A stretch of DNA of 32,086 nucleotides from Candidatus Nanopelagicaceae bacterium (GTDB lineage Bacteria; Actinomycetota; Actinomycetes; Nanopelagicales; Nanopelagicaceae). Within the stretch, counting starts at the first letter, position 1. Every line of letters begins with the position of its first letter. The stretch spans positions 1 through 32,086 of the forward strand of contig CANHGU010000007.1 in the NCBI GenBank assembly GCA_947460855.1, written 5' to 3'. Made by a program: the position numbers and the translations under genes. The notes under the pieces were generated by a model that made no database searches, was not told where the DNA came from, and worked only from the letters and a program-made list of their open reading frames with translations. Below, in pieces: positions 15,734 through 24,551 of this stretch.

Positions 15734-17170
15734 ATGCCTACCTTTGTAGTTGAAACCTATGGTTGCCAGATGAATGTCCATGATTCAGAGCGAATTAGTG
15801 GCCTCCTCCTAGATGCTGGTTACACCCAGGCTTTGGCAGATTCCCAACCAGATTTAGTGGTGTTTAATACTTGTGCGGTTAGAGAAAATGCTGACAACAA
15901 GTTGTATGGAAATCTTTCTTTTTTAGCGCCGCGCAAAAAAAGTGATCCAAATTTTCAAATTGCAGTAGGTGGCTGTATGGCTCAAAAAGATAAGGATCTA
16001 ATCATCAAACGCGCCCCATATGTTGATGTGGTATTTGGTACTCATAACATCGGCTCATTACCAATTTTGCTTGAGAGAGCACGAATCGAAGAGCATTCTC
16101 AAGTTGAGATAAAGGAATCATTAGAGCATTTTCCGTCAACGCTACCGGTAAAACGTGACTCTGCTTTTTCTGCCTGGGTCTCAGTCTCAGTTGGCTGCAA
16201 TAACACCTGCACATTTTGTATTGTTCCCCAACTTCGCGGCATTGAGAAAGATCGACCTGCTGTTGACATTATGAATGAGGTTAAAGCTTTAGTAGATCAG
16301 GGCGTAATTGAAATTACCTTGCTTGGCCAAAATGTTAATGCATATGGTGTTGATTTTGGCGATCGGGGTGCATTTGCCAAGTTACTTCGGGAGTGCGGAA
16401 AGGTTGATGGCTTAGAGCGAGTTAGATTTATGTCTCCACATCCACGAGATTTTACCGAGGATGTAATTGATGCCATGGCTCAAACAAAGAATGTAATGCC
16501 TCACCTGCATATGCCACTTCAATCAGGTAGTGACAAAATTTTGCAAGCTATGCGCCGTTCATATCGATCCGATCGGTATTTGGGAATTATTGAAAAGGTA
16601 AGAAAAGTTATGCCGAATGCTGCTATCACCACCGACATTATTGTGGGATTTCCTGGTGAGAGTGATGATGATTTTTCACAAACAATTAATTTAGTTAAAG
16701 AAGCAAAATTTTCTGCTGCCTACACATTCCAGTACTCAAAGCGACCCGGAACACCGGCTGCAACAATGCCTGATCAGGTATCGGATGATGTTATGGCCCA
16801 GCGTTATAACCATCTACACAAGGTTCAACAGGAGATTTCTAAAAGTGAAAATGAGAAGTTAATTGGTAAGAAGGTTGAATTGTTAGTTTCAAGCCATGAG
16901 GGCAGACATGATGTTGATCAAAGGAGAATGAATGGGCGTAGTGCTGATTTTCGCCTTACTCACTTTGATAACTCTGAAAATAAGGCCAGGCCTGGGGATC
17001 TAGTTGAGGTTAATGTTGTAGAAGCGTATGCAAATCATATTGTGGCAGGTGCGCCATTGGCGATCAAGAAAACTAAAGGGGCCGCAGCCCATGCAGCATG
17101 GATGGAAGATATCGGTGATAAAAAAATATTACTTGGAATTCCAACTTTGAGCTCCCTTAAATCACTTTAG
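15734..17170 (+). CDS. miaB: tRNA-2-methylthio-N6-dimethylallyladenosine synthase
   Basis: MiaB adds the methylthio group to isopentenyl-A37 of tRNA, using the product of MiaA encoded next. The 478-residue protein has the UPF0004 cysteines C11 (Y-G-C-Q-M-N), C47 (N-T-C-A-V-R) and C81 (G-G-C-M-A-Q). The radical-SAM cluster has C155, C159 and C162, and a C-terminal TRAM domain ends near 450. Y-G-C-Q-M-N is diagnostic for MiaB. TAGAAT ends 7 nt before the ATG and no ribosome site is seen, a strong leaderless candidate. miaA starts 6 bp after the stop. Confidence 0.97.
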   Translation: MPTFVVETYGCQMNVHDSERISGLLLDAGYTQALADSQPDLVVFNTCAVRENADNKLYGNLSFLAPRKKSDPNFQIAVGGCMAQKDKDLIIKRAPYVDVVFGTHNIGSLPILLERARIEEHSQVEIKESLEHFPSTLPVKRDSAFSAWVSVSVGCNNTCTFCIVPQLRGIEKDRPAVDIMNEVKALVDQGVIEITLLGQNVNAYGVDFGDRGAFAKLLRECGKVDGLERVRFMSPHPRDFTEDVIDAMAQTKNVMPHLHMPLQSGSDKILQAMRRSYRSDRYLGIIEKVRKVMPNAAITTDIIVGFPGESDDDFSQTINLVKEAKFSAAYTFQYSKRPGTPAATMPDQVSDDVMAQRYNHLHKVQQEISKSENEKLIGKKVELLVSSHEGRHDVDQRRMNGRSADFRLTHFDNSENKARPGDLVEVNVVEAYANHIVAGAPLAIKKTKGAAAHAAWMEDIGDKKILLGIPTLSSLKSL

Positions 17171-17176
17171 TCTTAG

Positions 17177-18079
17177 ATGAAATTAATTGTTATTTGCGGT
17201 GCAACCGCCACTGGAAAAAGTGAATTAGCTATAGCTGTTGCAAAGGAAATAAATGCTGAGGTAGTTAATGCTGACTCTATGCAAGTTTATAAAGGAATGG
17301 ATATTGGAACAGCAAAATTATCAGTGCCAGAGCGAGCTGGCGTGGCGCACCATCTAATTGATGTATTAGATATTAAAGATGAGGCAAACGTTTCCTGGTA
17401 CCAGGAGGTAGCCAGAAATAAAATTGATCAATTGCTTAGCTCCGGTAAATCAGTAGTTGTAGTTGGTGGAACTGGTCTTTATATCAAAGCAATTTTAGAT
17501 GATTTAAACTTTCCAGATACTGACCCCTTAGTGAGAGACAAAATAACTGCGCAGGCAGAGAAATTTGGTAATGAAATAATGCATGAGCGACTTGCTAAAT
17601 TAGATCCCGCCGCAGCTCTTGCTATTCCTAAGGAGAATATTAGAAGAGTTATTCGCGCTCTTGAGGTAATTGAGTTAACCGGTAAACCTTTCACAGCGAA
17701 CTTACCAAGGCAGGAGAGCAGTAAATATCCGCAGGCAAAGCAGTTTGGGCTAGTGCTTGATAGAGCAAATCTTGATGAAAAAATTGATACTAGAGTTGAA
17801 GATATGTGGAGCAAAGGTTTTCCACGAGAAGTTTCATTGCTTATGACACAAGGATTAGAGCAGGCAACTACGGCCAAAAAAGCACTTGGTTATAACCAGA
17901 TAATTAATTACTTAAATGGTGAAACTGATGAAGCATTTGCTAAAGATGAGACTAAGCGTGTTACTAGGGCGTATGCAAGAAGGCAGGAAACCTGGTTTTC
18001 CAGAGATGAGCGGATTCAGTGGCTGGCGCCAGATTCAATCTCAGCACGGCTAGAAAAACTCTTGGCTAGTATTAATTGA
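17177..18079 (+). CDS. miaA: tRNA dimethylallyltransferase
   Basis: MiaA transfers a dimethylallyl group to A37 of tRNAs reading UNN codons, giving the substrate for MiaB. The 300-residue protein has the P-loop G-A-T-A-T-G-K-S (8-15), the substrate motif D-S-M-Q-V-Y-K-G-M-D-I-G-T-A-K (33-47), and G-G-T-G-L-Y-I-K-A. The R-x-Y-A-R-R-Q-x-T-W-F motif near the C terminus is also present. Its stop overlaps the dapF start by one base (TGATG), consistent with a miaB-miaA-dapF-hflX operon. Confidence 0.97.
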   Translation: MKLIVICGATATGKSELAIAVAKEINAEVVNADSMQVYKGMDIGTAKLSVPERAGVAHHLIDVLDIKDEANVSWYQEVARNKIDQLLSSGKSVVVVGGTGLYIKAILDDLNFPDTDPLVRDKITAQAEKFGNEIMHERLAKLDPAAALAIPKENIRRVIRALEVIELTGKPFTANLPRQESSKYPQAKQFGLVLDRANLDEKIDTRVEDMWSKGFPREVSLLMTQGLEQATTAKKALGYNQIINYLNGETDEAFAKDETKRVTRAYARRQETWFSRDERIQWLAPDSISARLEKLLASIN

Positions 18080-18873
18080 TGACCAAAGCTACTTACGGGC
18101 ACGGGACACATAATGATTTTGTCTTAGTTTTTGATGAGTTGGACCAATTAACTTTTACACCAAAACAAATCAAAAAAATATGCGATCGAAAAAATGGAGT
18201 CGGTAGTGATGGTTTTATTAGAATTGTTAAAAAAGATGGTGCTTGGTTTATGGATTATTCAAATGCCGATGGGTCAATCGCTGAAATGTGCGGTAATGGC
18301 ATAAGGGTAATGGCTAGGTATTTAACCGATCGCGGTCATCAACCAAGTGGAATTTATTCAATAAATACCAGGGCTGGCAGAAAATTTTTATCAGTACCTG
18401 AGAGTGGTGATATATCGGTGAATATGGGGCAAGTTTCTCAGGTAGTAGGTGAAATTTTAGTTGAATCAAATAACAATTCATTTTCTGGCTTAAATATTGA
18501 AATTGGAAATCCGCATGCGGTGGTATTCACCAATGATATGTCTCTGATAGGTGACTTAAAAAATGCTCCGAAGGTATCTCCAGACAGTGAGTATCCAGAT
18601 GGAGTTAACATTGAATTTGTTAAGTTTTTAGAAAATGGCGAGATCCAAATGCGAGTTTATGAGCGAGGAGTAGGTGAAACACAATCCTGTGGAACTGGAA
18701 CCTGCGCTGTAGCCCTTGCTGCAAGTATTATAAAAAATAAGCCATTGCCTATTAAGTGGATCATAAATCCACCAGGCGGAAAATTACTTGTTGAAATTGA
18801 TGGTCATAGCAATGCAACTTTGACTGGGCCAGCAGAGCTAATACGAGATATTGAATTGGATCAATATTTGTGA
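18079..18873 (+). CDS. dapF: Diaminopimelate epimerase
   Basis: DapF converts LL-diaminopimelate to the meso form needed for peptidoglycan and lysine. Counting from the ATG at 18079 (264 residues), the two catalytic cysteines are C71 in E-M-C-G-N-G-I-R and C204 in S-C-G-T-G-T-C-A. I prefer this ATG to the TTG three bases earlier because it gives the common TGATG junction with miaA. The two-fold epimerase fold and normal length are intact. The stop overlaps the hflX GTG by 4 bp. Confidence 0.96.
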   Translation: MTKATYGHGTHNDFVLVFDELDQLTFTPKQIKKICDRKNGVGSDGFIRIVKKDGAWFMDYSNADGSIAEMCGNGIRVMARYLTDRGHQPSGIYSINTRAGRKFLSVPESGDISVNMGQVSQVVGEILVESNNNSFSGLNIEIGNPHAVVFTNDMSLIGDLKNAPKVSPDSEYPDGVNIEFVKFLENGEIQMRVYERGVGETQSCGTGTCAVALAASIIKNKPLPIKWIINPPGGKLLVEIDGHSNATLTGPAELIRDIELDQYL

Positions 18874-20312
18874 GTGATTCAAAGTTTGATAAGGATGAAT
18901 CACTTGAGATTGATATCGATACGTTAATTAGAGAAAATGCCCAAGCGGTAGCAGATTATGAGTTAAGTGAAAATCCTGAGAGCAGTAACCAAGATTTACA
19001 AGACCGTCAGGCGCTACGCCGCGTAAGTGGGCTTTCAACAGAGTTACAAGATGTTTCAGATGCTGAGTATCGACAGCTTCGGCTTGAAAAGGTTGTTTTA
19101 GTTGGAGTTTGGACACAAGGAAGTGCACAAGATGCTGATAACTCATTAAAAGAGTTAGCTGCACTTGCTGAAACCGCTGGCTCACAGGTTATGGAGGCGC
19201 TGATACAGCGGCGAGATAAACCAGATTCAGCAACATTTATTGGCTCTGGAAAGGTTAAAGAGGTTCGTGAAGCGGTAGTAGCGACCGGTGCAGATACGGT
19301 TGTATGCGATGGTGAGTTATCACCTGCCCAACTAAGAACACTAGAACAAAAAGTTAAAGTTAAAGTCATTGATCGGACTGCCTTAATTTTAGATATTTTT
19401 GCCCAGCATGCAAAAAGCAGAGAAGGTAAAGCGCAGGTAGAGCTCGCACAGATGTCCTATATGTTGCCCCGTCTACGTGGTTGGGGTGACTCTTTGTCTC
19501 GGCAAGCAGGTGGTATTGGTGGACGCGGACCTGGTGAAACAAAGATTGAAACTGACAGAAGAAGAATTAATGACAAAATGTCAAAGCTTCGCCGTGAGAT
19601 TAAAGATATGAAGATTTCGCGGGATACTAAGCGTAATGAGAGAAGACGAAACAATATTCCATCAGTTGCAATTGCCGGATATACAAATGCAGGTAAATCT
19701 TCGCTATTAAATCGATTAACAGGTGCTGATGTATTAGTTGAGAATGCGCTCTTTGCAACCTTAGATCCAACAGTCAGGAAAACGGAAAGTGCAGATGGTC
19801 GTATTTATACTTTGGTGGATACGGTAGGTTTCGTAAGACATTTACCGCACCAATTAGTTGAAGCATTTAAATCAACACTTGAAGAGGTATCTGAATCTGA
19901 TCTAATTGTGCATTTAGTCGATGGTGCACACCCAGATCCACAGGAGCAACTACGAGCTGTGCGTCAGGTAATTGATGAAATTGGTGGTGGCGAAATTGCC
20001 GAAATCATTGCGATAAATAAAGCAGATATTGCTGCACCAGAGGTGCTAATGGAGCTTTTGCGTAAAGAAAGTAATGCGTATGCGATTTCAGCTCGTACGG
20101 GGTATGGAGTTGAAACTTTAGTAAAAGCAATTGAATCAGCACTTCCTAAGCCAAAAGTTGAAATAAATGTAGTAATTCCATTTAGTAGAGGTGATTTGGT
20201 TAGTGCTGTACACGAACAGGGAGAGATTATCTCCGAGGAGTATTTACCAGAGGGAACTAGGCTTCATGCAATGGTTGGCGGGGCGCTTGCGAAAAAAATT
20301 GAGATGCTATGA
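18870..20312 (+). CDS. hflX: GTPase HflX
   Basis: HflX is a ribosome-associated GTPase that splits stalled or heat-damaged ribosomes. The 480-residue protein has an N-terminal HflX domain, the G-G-I-G-G-R-G-P-G-E-T-K-I-E-x-D-R-R linker (214-231), and a GTPase domain with G1 G-Y-T-N-A-G-K-S-S (270-278), G3 D-T-V-G-F and G4 N-K-A-D. The first 65 residues are an acidic extension typical of actinobacterial HflX. GTG start overlaps dapF. In many actinobacteria lexA and nrdR lie nearby; here a membrane protein and the hydroxyproline operon follow instead. Confidence 0.96.
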   Translation: MSDSKFDKDESLEIDIDTLIRENAQAVADYELSENPESSNQDLQDRQALRRVSGLSTELQDVSDAEYRQLRLEKVVLVGVWTQGSAQDADNSLKELAALAETAGSQVMEALIQRRDKPDSATFIGSGKVKEVREAVVATGADTVVCDGELSPAQLRTLEQKVKVKVIDRTALILDIFAQHAKSREGKAQVELAQMSYMLPRLRGWGDSLSRQAGGIGGRGPGETKIETDRRRINDKMSKLRREIKDMKISRDTKRNERRRNNIPSVAIAGYTNAGKSSLLNRLTGADVLVENALFATLDPTVRKTESADGRIYTLVDTVGFVRHLPHQLVEAFKSTLEEVSESDLIVHLVDGAHPDPQEQLRAVRQVIDEIGGGEIAEIIAINKADIAAPEVLMELLRKESNAYAISARTGYGVETLVKAIESALPKPKVEINVVIPFSRGDLVSAVHEQGEIISEEYLPEGTRLHAMVGGALAKKIEML

Positions 20313-20983
20313 GTTTATTACTCGGACTTAAGTTATTTTTAGCTCCGTTTTTTGTTTGGGTGATATCAATTCTTCAAGGCAGATATAGCGCACGTCTTGG
20401 CGGTTTGTTCCTTGGATTGCCTCTAACTACTGGGCCATTTTTGCTTATCATCGGTATACAAGAGGGGAGAGGATTTGCCAAGGTTGCAGCACACGGCGTG
20501 CTAGTAGGACAGATTTCATTAATTGTTTTTTGCCTAATCTATGCAGTAACAGCTAAGAAATTCAATTGGAAGTACTCAATTTTATTAGCAACTATCACTG
20601 TTTGGACAAGTGGTTACATTTTGAATCTGATTAAATTTTCTAATTTAGAAGTAATGTTGTTACTTCTAATTACTTGGGTTGTTTCACTAGGCTTGTTTCC
20701 TAAATATGAAAAGCCAGCAGATAAGGTAGAGGCACCAAAGTGGGAGCTACCAGTAAGGCTATTAACAGCAGTATTACTAATCTTGCTACTGACGGCTACC
20801 GCAAATATATTGGGCTCAAGAGTATCTGGAGCATTATCAACCTATCCAACAATAGTTTCTGTATTAGGATCGTTTAGCCATCGCAGGCACGGTCCAAAGT
20901 ATTTGATTGCTACTTTGCACGCTTTAATTCAAGCGCTACCAATTACTTCGGCAATAATGATTACCTTAACATTGGTGCTTTAA
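20309..20983 (+). CDS. Unrecognised polytopic membrane protein with internal duplication
   Basis: This 224-residue protein has about six or seven membrane segments (roughly 4-22, 28-50, 58-80, 90-108, 112-130, 149-168, 172-190, 198-222). I cannot assign a function. Two segments look related: residues 24-45 (G-R-Y-S-A-R-L-G-G-L-F then L-P-L-T-T-G) and 169-187 (G-S-R-V-S-G-A-L-S-T-Y-P-T-I-V). Each starts with G-x-x-S and ends in a P-T or P-L-T turn, suggesting two halves of about 110 residues. The half-size resembles small GlpM-type membrane proteins, but that is a weak analogy. The ATG overlaps the hflX stop (ATGA), and the stop shares TTAA with the convergent epimerase gene. Confidence 0.7.
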   Translation: MSLLLGLKLFLAPFFVWVISILQGRYSARLGGLFLGLPLTTGPFLLIIGIQEGRGFAKVAAHGVLVGQISLIVFCLIYAVTAKKFNWKYSILLATITVWTSGYILNLIKFSNLEVMLLLLITWVVSLGLFPKYEKPADKVEAPKWELPVRLLTAVLLILLLTATANILGSRVSGALSTYPTIVSVLGSFSHRRHGPKYLIATLHALIQALPITSAIMITLTLVL

Positions 20984-21984
20984 GCAATAAATCCATTCGG
21001 AAATGGATCAGCAGGATCTAAAACCCAAGTTGCCTCACCCATTATCCAAGCACGACCAGTTACTGTTGGAATAATTGCTGGCAATCCCGCAACCGTAGTG
21101 TGCTCTTTGACTCGTCCTTCAAATTGCGAACCGATCCATGACTCATTTATCAATACATCTCTATCTTTAAACTCTCCTCGAGCTACCATTTGGGCAAGTC
21201 GTGCACTTGTTCCTGTTCCGCAAGGAGAACGATCAAACCAACCAGGGTAAATAGCCATTGCATTTTTCCAATGAAGTGCATTACTTCCTGGTGCAATAAA
21301 ATCAATATGGTGACAAATTGCGATATCCGGATTTTCTGGATGAACTGGACGATTTTGTAAGTTTATTGCATCACTTATTGCAAGACCTGCTGCTAGAAAC
21401 TTCTGGCCATTGGTATGCTCAAACTCAATTCCAATTCGATCCACAGGGATTATGGCGTAAAAGTTTCCACCAAAAGCCATGTCATATTTTATTTTTCCGT
21501 AGCCAGGTACATCGACAGTTTGATCTAATTGATAAGAAAAAGATGGCACATTAGTCAAAGTGACTTTTTCCGCCTTACCATTTTTTACTTGGACATCAAC
21601 AATTACTAATCCAGCTGGAGTATCAAGCCGGACTGTAGTAATTGGCTCTATAACAGGTACTAATCCTTTTTCAACTAAAACTGTTGCAACGCCAATAGTT
21701 CCATGTCCACACATCGGCAAGCAACCAGAAACTTCAATATAAACAACGCCCCAATCAGCATCTGGTCTAGTTGGCTTTTGTAGAATCGCCCCACTCATTG
21801 CAGGATGACCTCTTGGTTCATACATTAACCACTGGCGAATATGATCCATGTGCTCCATGAAATAGAGTCGTTTCTCAAACATTGTTTTGCCCGGAATCTC
21901 TTCAATTCCACTAGTGACTACTCGAGCCGGCATTCCTTCAGTGTGCGATTCAACCGTAGTTACGGTGCGCAAACTATTTTTCAT
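20980..21984 (-). CDS. 4-hydroxyproline 2-epimerase (proline racemase family)
   Basis: This 334-residue protein of the proline racemase family has both catalytic cysteines: C92 in P-M-C-G-H-G-T-I-G and C255 in S-P-C-G-T-G-T-S. Two cysteines indicate racemisation or epimerisation; the related trans-3-hydroxyproline dehydratases have Thr or Ser at one site. With the next four genes, the most likely reaction is trans-4-hydroxy-L-proline to cis-4-hydroxy-D-proline (LhpA/HypRE). It is the last gene of a five-gene minus-strand operon, starting 4 bp after the deaminase stop. A plain proline racemase remains possible from this gene alone. Confidence 0.88.
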   Translation of the reverse strand: MKNSLRTVTTVESHTEGMPARVVTSGIEEIPGKTMFEKRLYFMEHMDHIRQWLMYEPRGHPAMSGAILQKPTRPDADWGVVYIEVSGCLPMCGHGTIGVATVLVEKGLVPVIEPITTVRLDTPAGLVIVDVQVKNGKAEKVTLTNVPSFSYQLDQTVDVPGYGKIKYDMAFGGNFYAIIPVDRIGIEFEHTNGQKFLAAGLAISDAINLQNRPVHPENPDIAICHHIDFIAPGSNALHWKNAMAIYPGWFDRSPCGTGTSARLAQMVARGEFKDRDVLINESWIGSQFEGRVKEHTTVAGLPAIIPTVTGRAWIMGEATWVLDPADPFPNGFIA

Positions 21985-21988
21985 GATG

Positions 21989-22891
21989 TTACTTTCTATT
22001 TTTATAGAAATTAAGAGTTTGTTGAATATCTTTGTTTAGTTGAGCAAGGTCAGTTGCTGGAAGTGGCAAGCGAGGCAGTCTTGTAGGTCCGCCATATCGA
22101 CCAACCGCCTCCATAGCTATTTTAATTGCCACAATAAATTCCTTGCGGCTATCCCAGTTAAAAAGGTTATGGACAGCAGCATAAATTGGTTTTGCTTCGT
22201 CATATCTACCAGAAACACAAAGGTTATATAGCTCAACCGATTCTTTTGGAAGAGCATTTGGAAATCCAGCTATCCAACCAACCACACCACCAGTTGATAG
22301 CTCAAGTAGAACATCATCTGCGCCGACCAAAACCTCAATGCGCGGGGCATAATGGTGCAACTGCCAAATTCTACGGACGTCACCAGAGAATTCTTTAATT
22401 GCAACAACATTTTCAGAAGTATCTGCAATTCTTGCAACTAATTGCGGAGTTAAATCTACTTTTGTATCAAAAGGATTGTTATAAGCAATTATTGGAACTC
22501 CGACTTTATTTACCTCTTTATAGTGAGCAATAATCTCATCGTCATTTGCTCGATATGCTGTCGGTGGCAACAACATAACGCACTTAGCACCCATTTCAAC
22601 CGCTTGTTCTGCCCATCGACGGGATTCGGCTGCGCCATAAGCAGCAACACCAGGAACAATATTAAAACCATTTGGTGCAGCATCAATAGCAGTTTTTAAC
22701 ACTTTACTTCGCTCCTCTGGTGTTAAAACCTGATACTCACCTAGGGAGCCATTTGGTATTGCACCATGCACACCATTAGCTGCTTGCCATTTAATGTGTT
22801 CGGCATATTTGTCATAATCAATTGAAAGATCATCACGAAACGGCAGAGCCGTAGCAGTTAATACACCGTGCCAAGGTTTATTAGTTGTCAT
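21989..22891 (-). CDS. DHDPS-family 1-pyrroline-4-hydroxy-2-carboxylate deaminase (probable)
   Basis: This 300-residue TIM-barrel protein of the DapA family has the Schiff-base lysine K166 (A-I-K-E-F-S-G) and tyrosine Y137 (A-Y-N-N-P-F). The G-T-T-G-E loop of true DapA is replaced by G-S-L-G-E (48-52), so it is not the lysine enzyme, which is at 4541. In hydroxyproline catabolism such a protein (LhpC/HypD) deaminates and dehydrates the pyrroline product of D-hydroxyproline oxidation to alpha-ketoglutarate semialdehyde. The assignment rests on the operon as well as the active site. It starts 10 bp after the upstream oxidoreductase stop. Confidence 0.82.
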   Translation of the reverse strand: MTTNKPWHGVLTATALPFRDDLSIDYDKYAEHIKWQAANGVHGAIPNGSLGEYQVLTPEERSKVLKTAIDAAPNGFNIVPGVAAYGAAESRRWAEQAVEMGAKCVMLLPPTAYRANDDEIIAHYKEVNKVGVPIIAYNNPFDTKVDLTPQLVARIADTSENVVAIKEFSGDVRRIWQLHHYAPRIEVLVGADDVLLELSTGGVVGWIAGFPNALPKESVELYNLCVSGRYDEAKPIYAAVHNLFNWDSRKEFIVAIKIAMEAVGRYGGPTRLPRLPLPATDLAQLNKDIQQTLNFYKNRK

Positions 22892-22900
22892 GGCTAAACC

Positions 22901-24286
22901 TTATTCGCCAGCCGCTAAAACGCCAAGTGGAATTGGCGTAATAATTGGCCGATTAACGGCAGCAATTCGATCAATATCAGTGGGTGAGATTTCTAAATTA
23001 TCTGCCACCAGATCCACAACCGACCGTCCACAAATTCTTCCTTGGCAAAGGCCCATTCCGCATCTTGTAAAAAGTTTTGCCGTCCGTGAATCGGTTGCTC
23101 CTAGCTCTGTAATTGCATGCTTTAAATCATTTAAATCAACCTCTTCGCACCGACAAATAATTGATTCACCAGTAAGCCAAGATTTCCAGCCAGATTTAAT
23201 TGGATAGGCACGAATTAGTGCTGTTGCAAATCTTTGTTTTTTTGCCCTTCTTTTAATATGAGCTTTTTTAATCTCTACCTTACAGCCAACAAATTTTGCA
23301 GCAGATATTCCGGCAATTACACCTTCCGCCATAGAAAGCTCTGAGCCACCAATTCCGGTTATTTCGCCAGCAACGAATATGCCCGTGACAGATGTTTGTT
23401 GTTTATCATCCGCCCAAATAACCACTCCATCATCTTCTGCAACAATTTGTTTACAACCGAGTGATCCGGCAAGCGATGTATCGGCGGTAAAGCCCCAGCC
23501 AATTGCAGCAACATCACATTTTATATTTTTAATCTTCCTGATATTAAAATTCCTATCAATTTTGGCAATATCAACTGAATCTAATTCATCATTATCTGCT
23601 TTGTAAGCTCTAACTACTGCATATCCAAATCGAGGGCGTACCTTGCCCGTGCTAATAGTTTTTAGGTAGTAATAACCTTCATTAATCTTGTGCAAATTTT
23701 CTAGCATAGCGGCAAAAGATTTTAACCATCTAATCGGCTTATTAGCTTCTATTAACTCAACAATTTCACCGCCTGCTTTTAAAACTCCAGTAGCAACTGG
23801 AAGTAAGAAGGGGCCACTGCCTGCAACAACTATCCGCTTGCCAGCTAGTACAGCGTGCCCTTTCAAAAGTGATTGAACCGCACCAGGAGTCATTACACCA
23901 GGCGTGTCCCAGCCCGGGAACGGCAGAGTTCGATCATATGCACCAGTGCAAATAATTAAATTTTTAGTGTTAACAATTTTTTCATTATCTTGATGAATAA
24001 TTCTTAAAGTATTTACACCATCTTTATGGGTAGCACTCCATATCTGAGCGTTTGACCAAACTTCGATTTCTTTTCTAGCCTTTACTGCATTGATAAGTAG
24101 TAAACCAGTCTCTAAGTCATAATGCTGATCAATTTGATTTTCCAAACTATCTGCAGCCATCCGCCAGTACTGACCACCCATCCTTGGATTGCTATCAATC
24201 AAAAGTACTGGAGCTCCTGCAGCCGCAGCAGCAATTGCTGCACTTAATCCTGCTGGACCTGCACCAACAATTACAACATTATGCAT
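22901..24286 (-). CDS. D-hydroxyproline dehydrogenase, alpha-type subunit (FAD/NAD, [2Fe-2S])
   Basis: This 461-residue flavoprotein begins with a G-A-G-P-A-G dinucleotide motif (8-13) and contains a second nucleotide-binding segment V-A-G-S-G-P near the middle. Its C terminus is a BFD-like [2Fe-2S] domain with C378-x-C380 and C409-x4-C414. This resembles LhpE-type subunits of heteromeric D-hydroxyproline dehydrogenase and the large subunits of octopine/nopaline oxidases and sarcosine oxidase. The small ferredoxin and DAO-type genes just upstream complete the heterotrimer, and the downstream deaminase and epimerase point to hydroxyproline. Its start overlaps the ferredoxin-like gene by 8 bp. 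Confidence 0.84.
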   Translation of the reverse strand: MHNVVIVGAGPAGLSAAIAAAAAGAPVLLIDSNPRMGGQYWRMAADSLENQIDQHYDLETGLLLINAVKARKEIEVWSNAQIWSATHKDGVNTLRIIHQDNEKIVNTKNLIICTGAYDRTLPFPGWDTPGVMTPGAVQSLLKGHAVLAGKRIVVAGSGPFLLPVATGVLKAGGEIVELIEANKPIRWLKSFAAMLENLHKINEGYYYLKTISTGKVRPRFGYAVVRAYKADNDELDSVDIAKIDRNFNIRKIKNIKCDVAAIGWGFTADTSLAGSLGCKQIVAEDDGVVIWADDKQQTSVTGIFVAGEITGIGGSELSMAEGVIAGISAAKFVGCKVEIKKAHIKRRAKKQRFATALIRAYPIKSGWKSWLTGESIICRCEEVDLNDLKHAITELGATDSRTAKLFTRCGMGLCQGRICGRSVVDLVADNLEISPTDIDRIAAVNRPIITPIPLGVLAAGE

Positions 24287-24551
24287 TTGAACCTACCTGT
24301 GTCTGTACATTCATTCCATTTTTTGCTTCGATAATGCATGCTCTTTGGTTTGCAACACCATTTATTACAACTAAACAATCAAAACAAACACCGATCCCAC
24401 AGAAGATGCCACGCTTATTTTGATTAAATCTACTCAATCGTAAGGAGCGAATATTTACTGCTAGTAAAGCAGCACCAACAGATTGGCCAGCTACTGCAGT
24501 AATTTTCTGATCGTTATATGTAAATTCAATTTCAGACTGCGACATATTCAC
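24279..24551 (-). CDS. D-hydroxyproline dehydrogenase, gamma-type [2Fe-2S] subunit
   Basis: This 90-residue plant-type ferredoxin-like protein of the Fer2_4 kind has cluster cysteines C51, C56, C59 and C72 in the order C-x4-C-x2-C-x12-C. Small proteins of this type (LhpF, SoxA/OoxX N-terminal domain) sit between the two flavin subunits and pass electrons. The GTG at 24549-24551 is the longest start; an ATG two codons later (24543-24545) is equally possible. It overlaps the beta-subunit gene by 20 bp and the alpha gene by 8 bp, implying fixed stoichiometry. Confidence 0.85.
   Translation of the reverse strand: MNMSQSEIEFTYNDQKITAVAGQSVGAALLAVNIRSLRLSRFNQNKRGIFCGIGVCFDCLVVINGVANQRACIIEAKNGMNVQTQVGSNA

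Noticed and set aside
20980-21984. trans-3-hydroxy-L-proline dehydratase
   Set aside because: Both catalytic cysteines are present, whereas dehydratases of this family replace one.
21989-22891. Second dapA for lysine synthesis
   Set aside because: The G-T-T-G-E loop is replaced by G-S-L-G-E, the operon is catabolic, and a canonical dapA is present at 4541.
22890-23207. 105-codon plus-strand frame opposite the alpha-type dehydrogenase subunit
   Set aside because: The opposite strand encodes conserved cysteines and cofactor motifs; this frame has no family resemblance.
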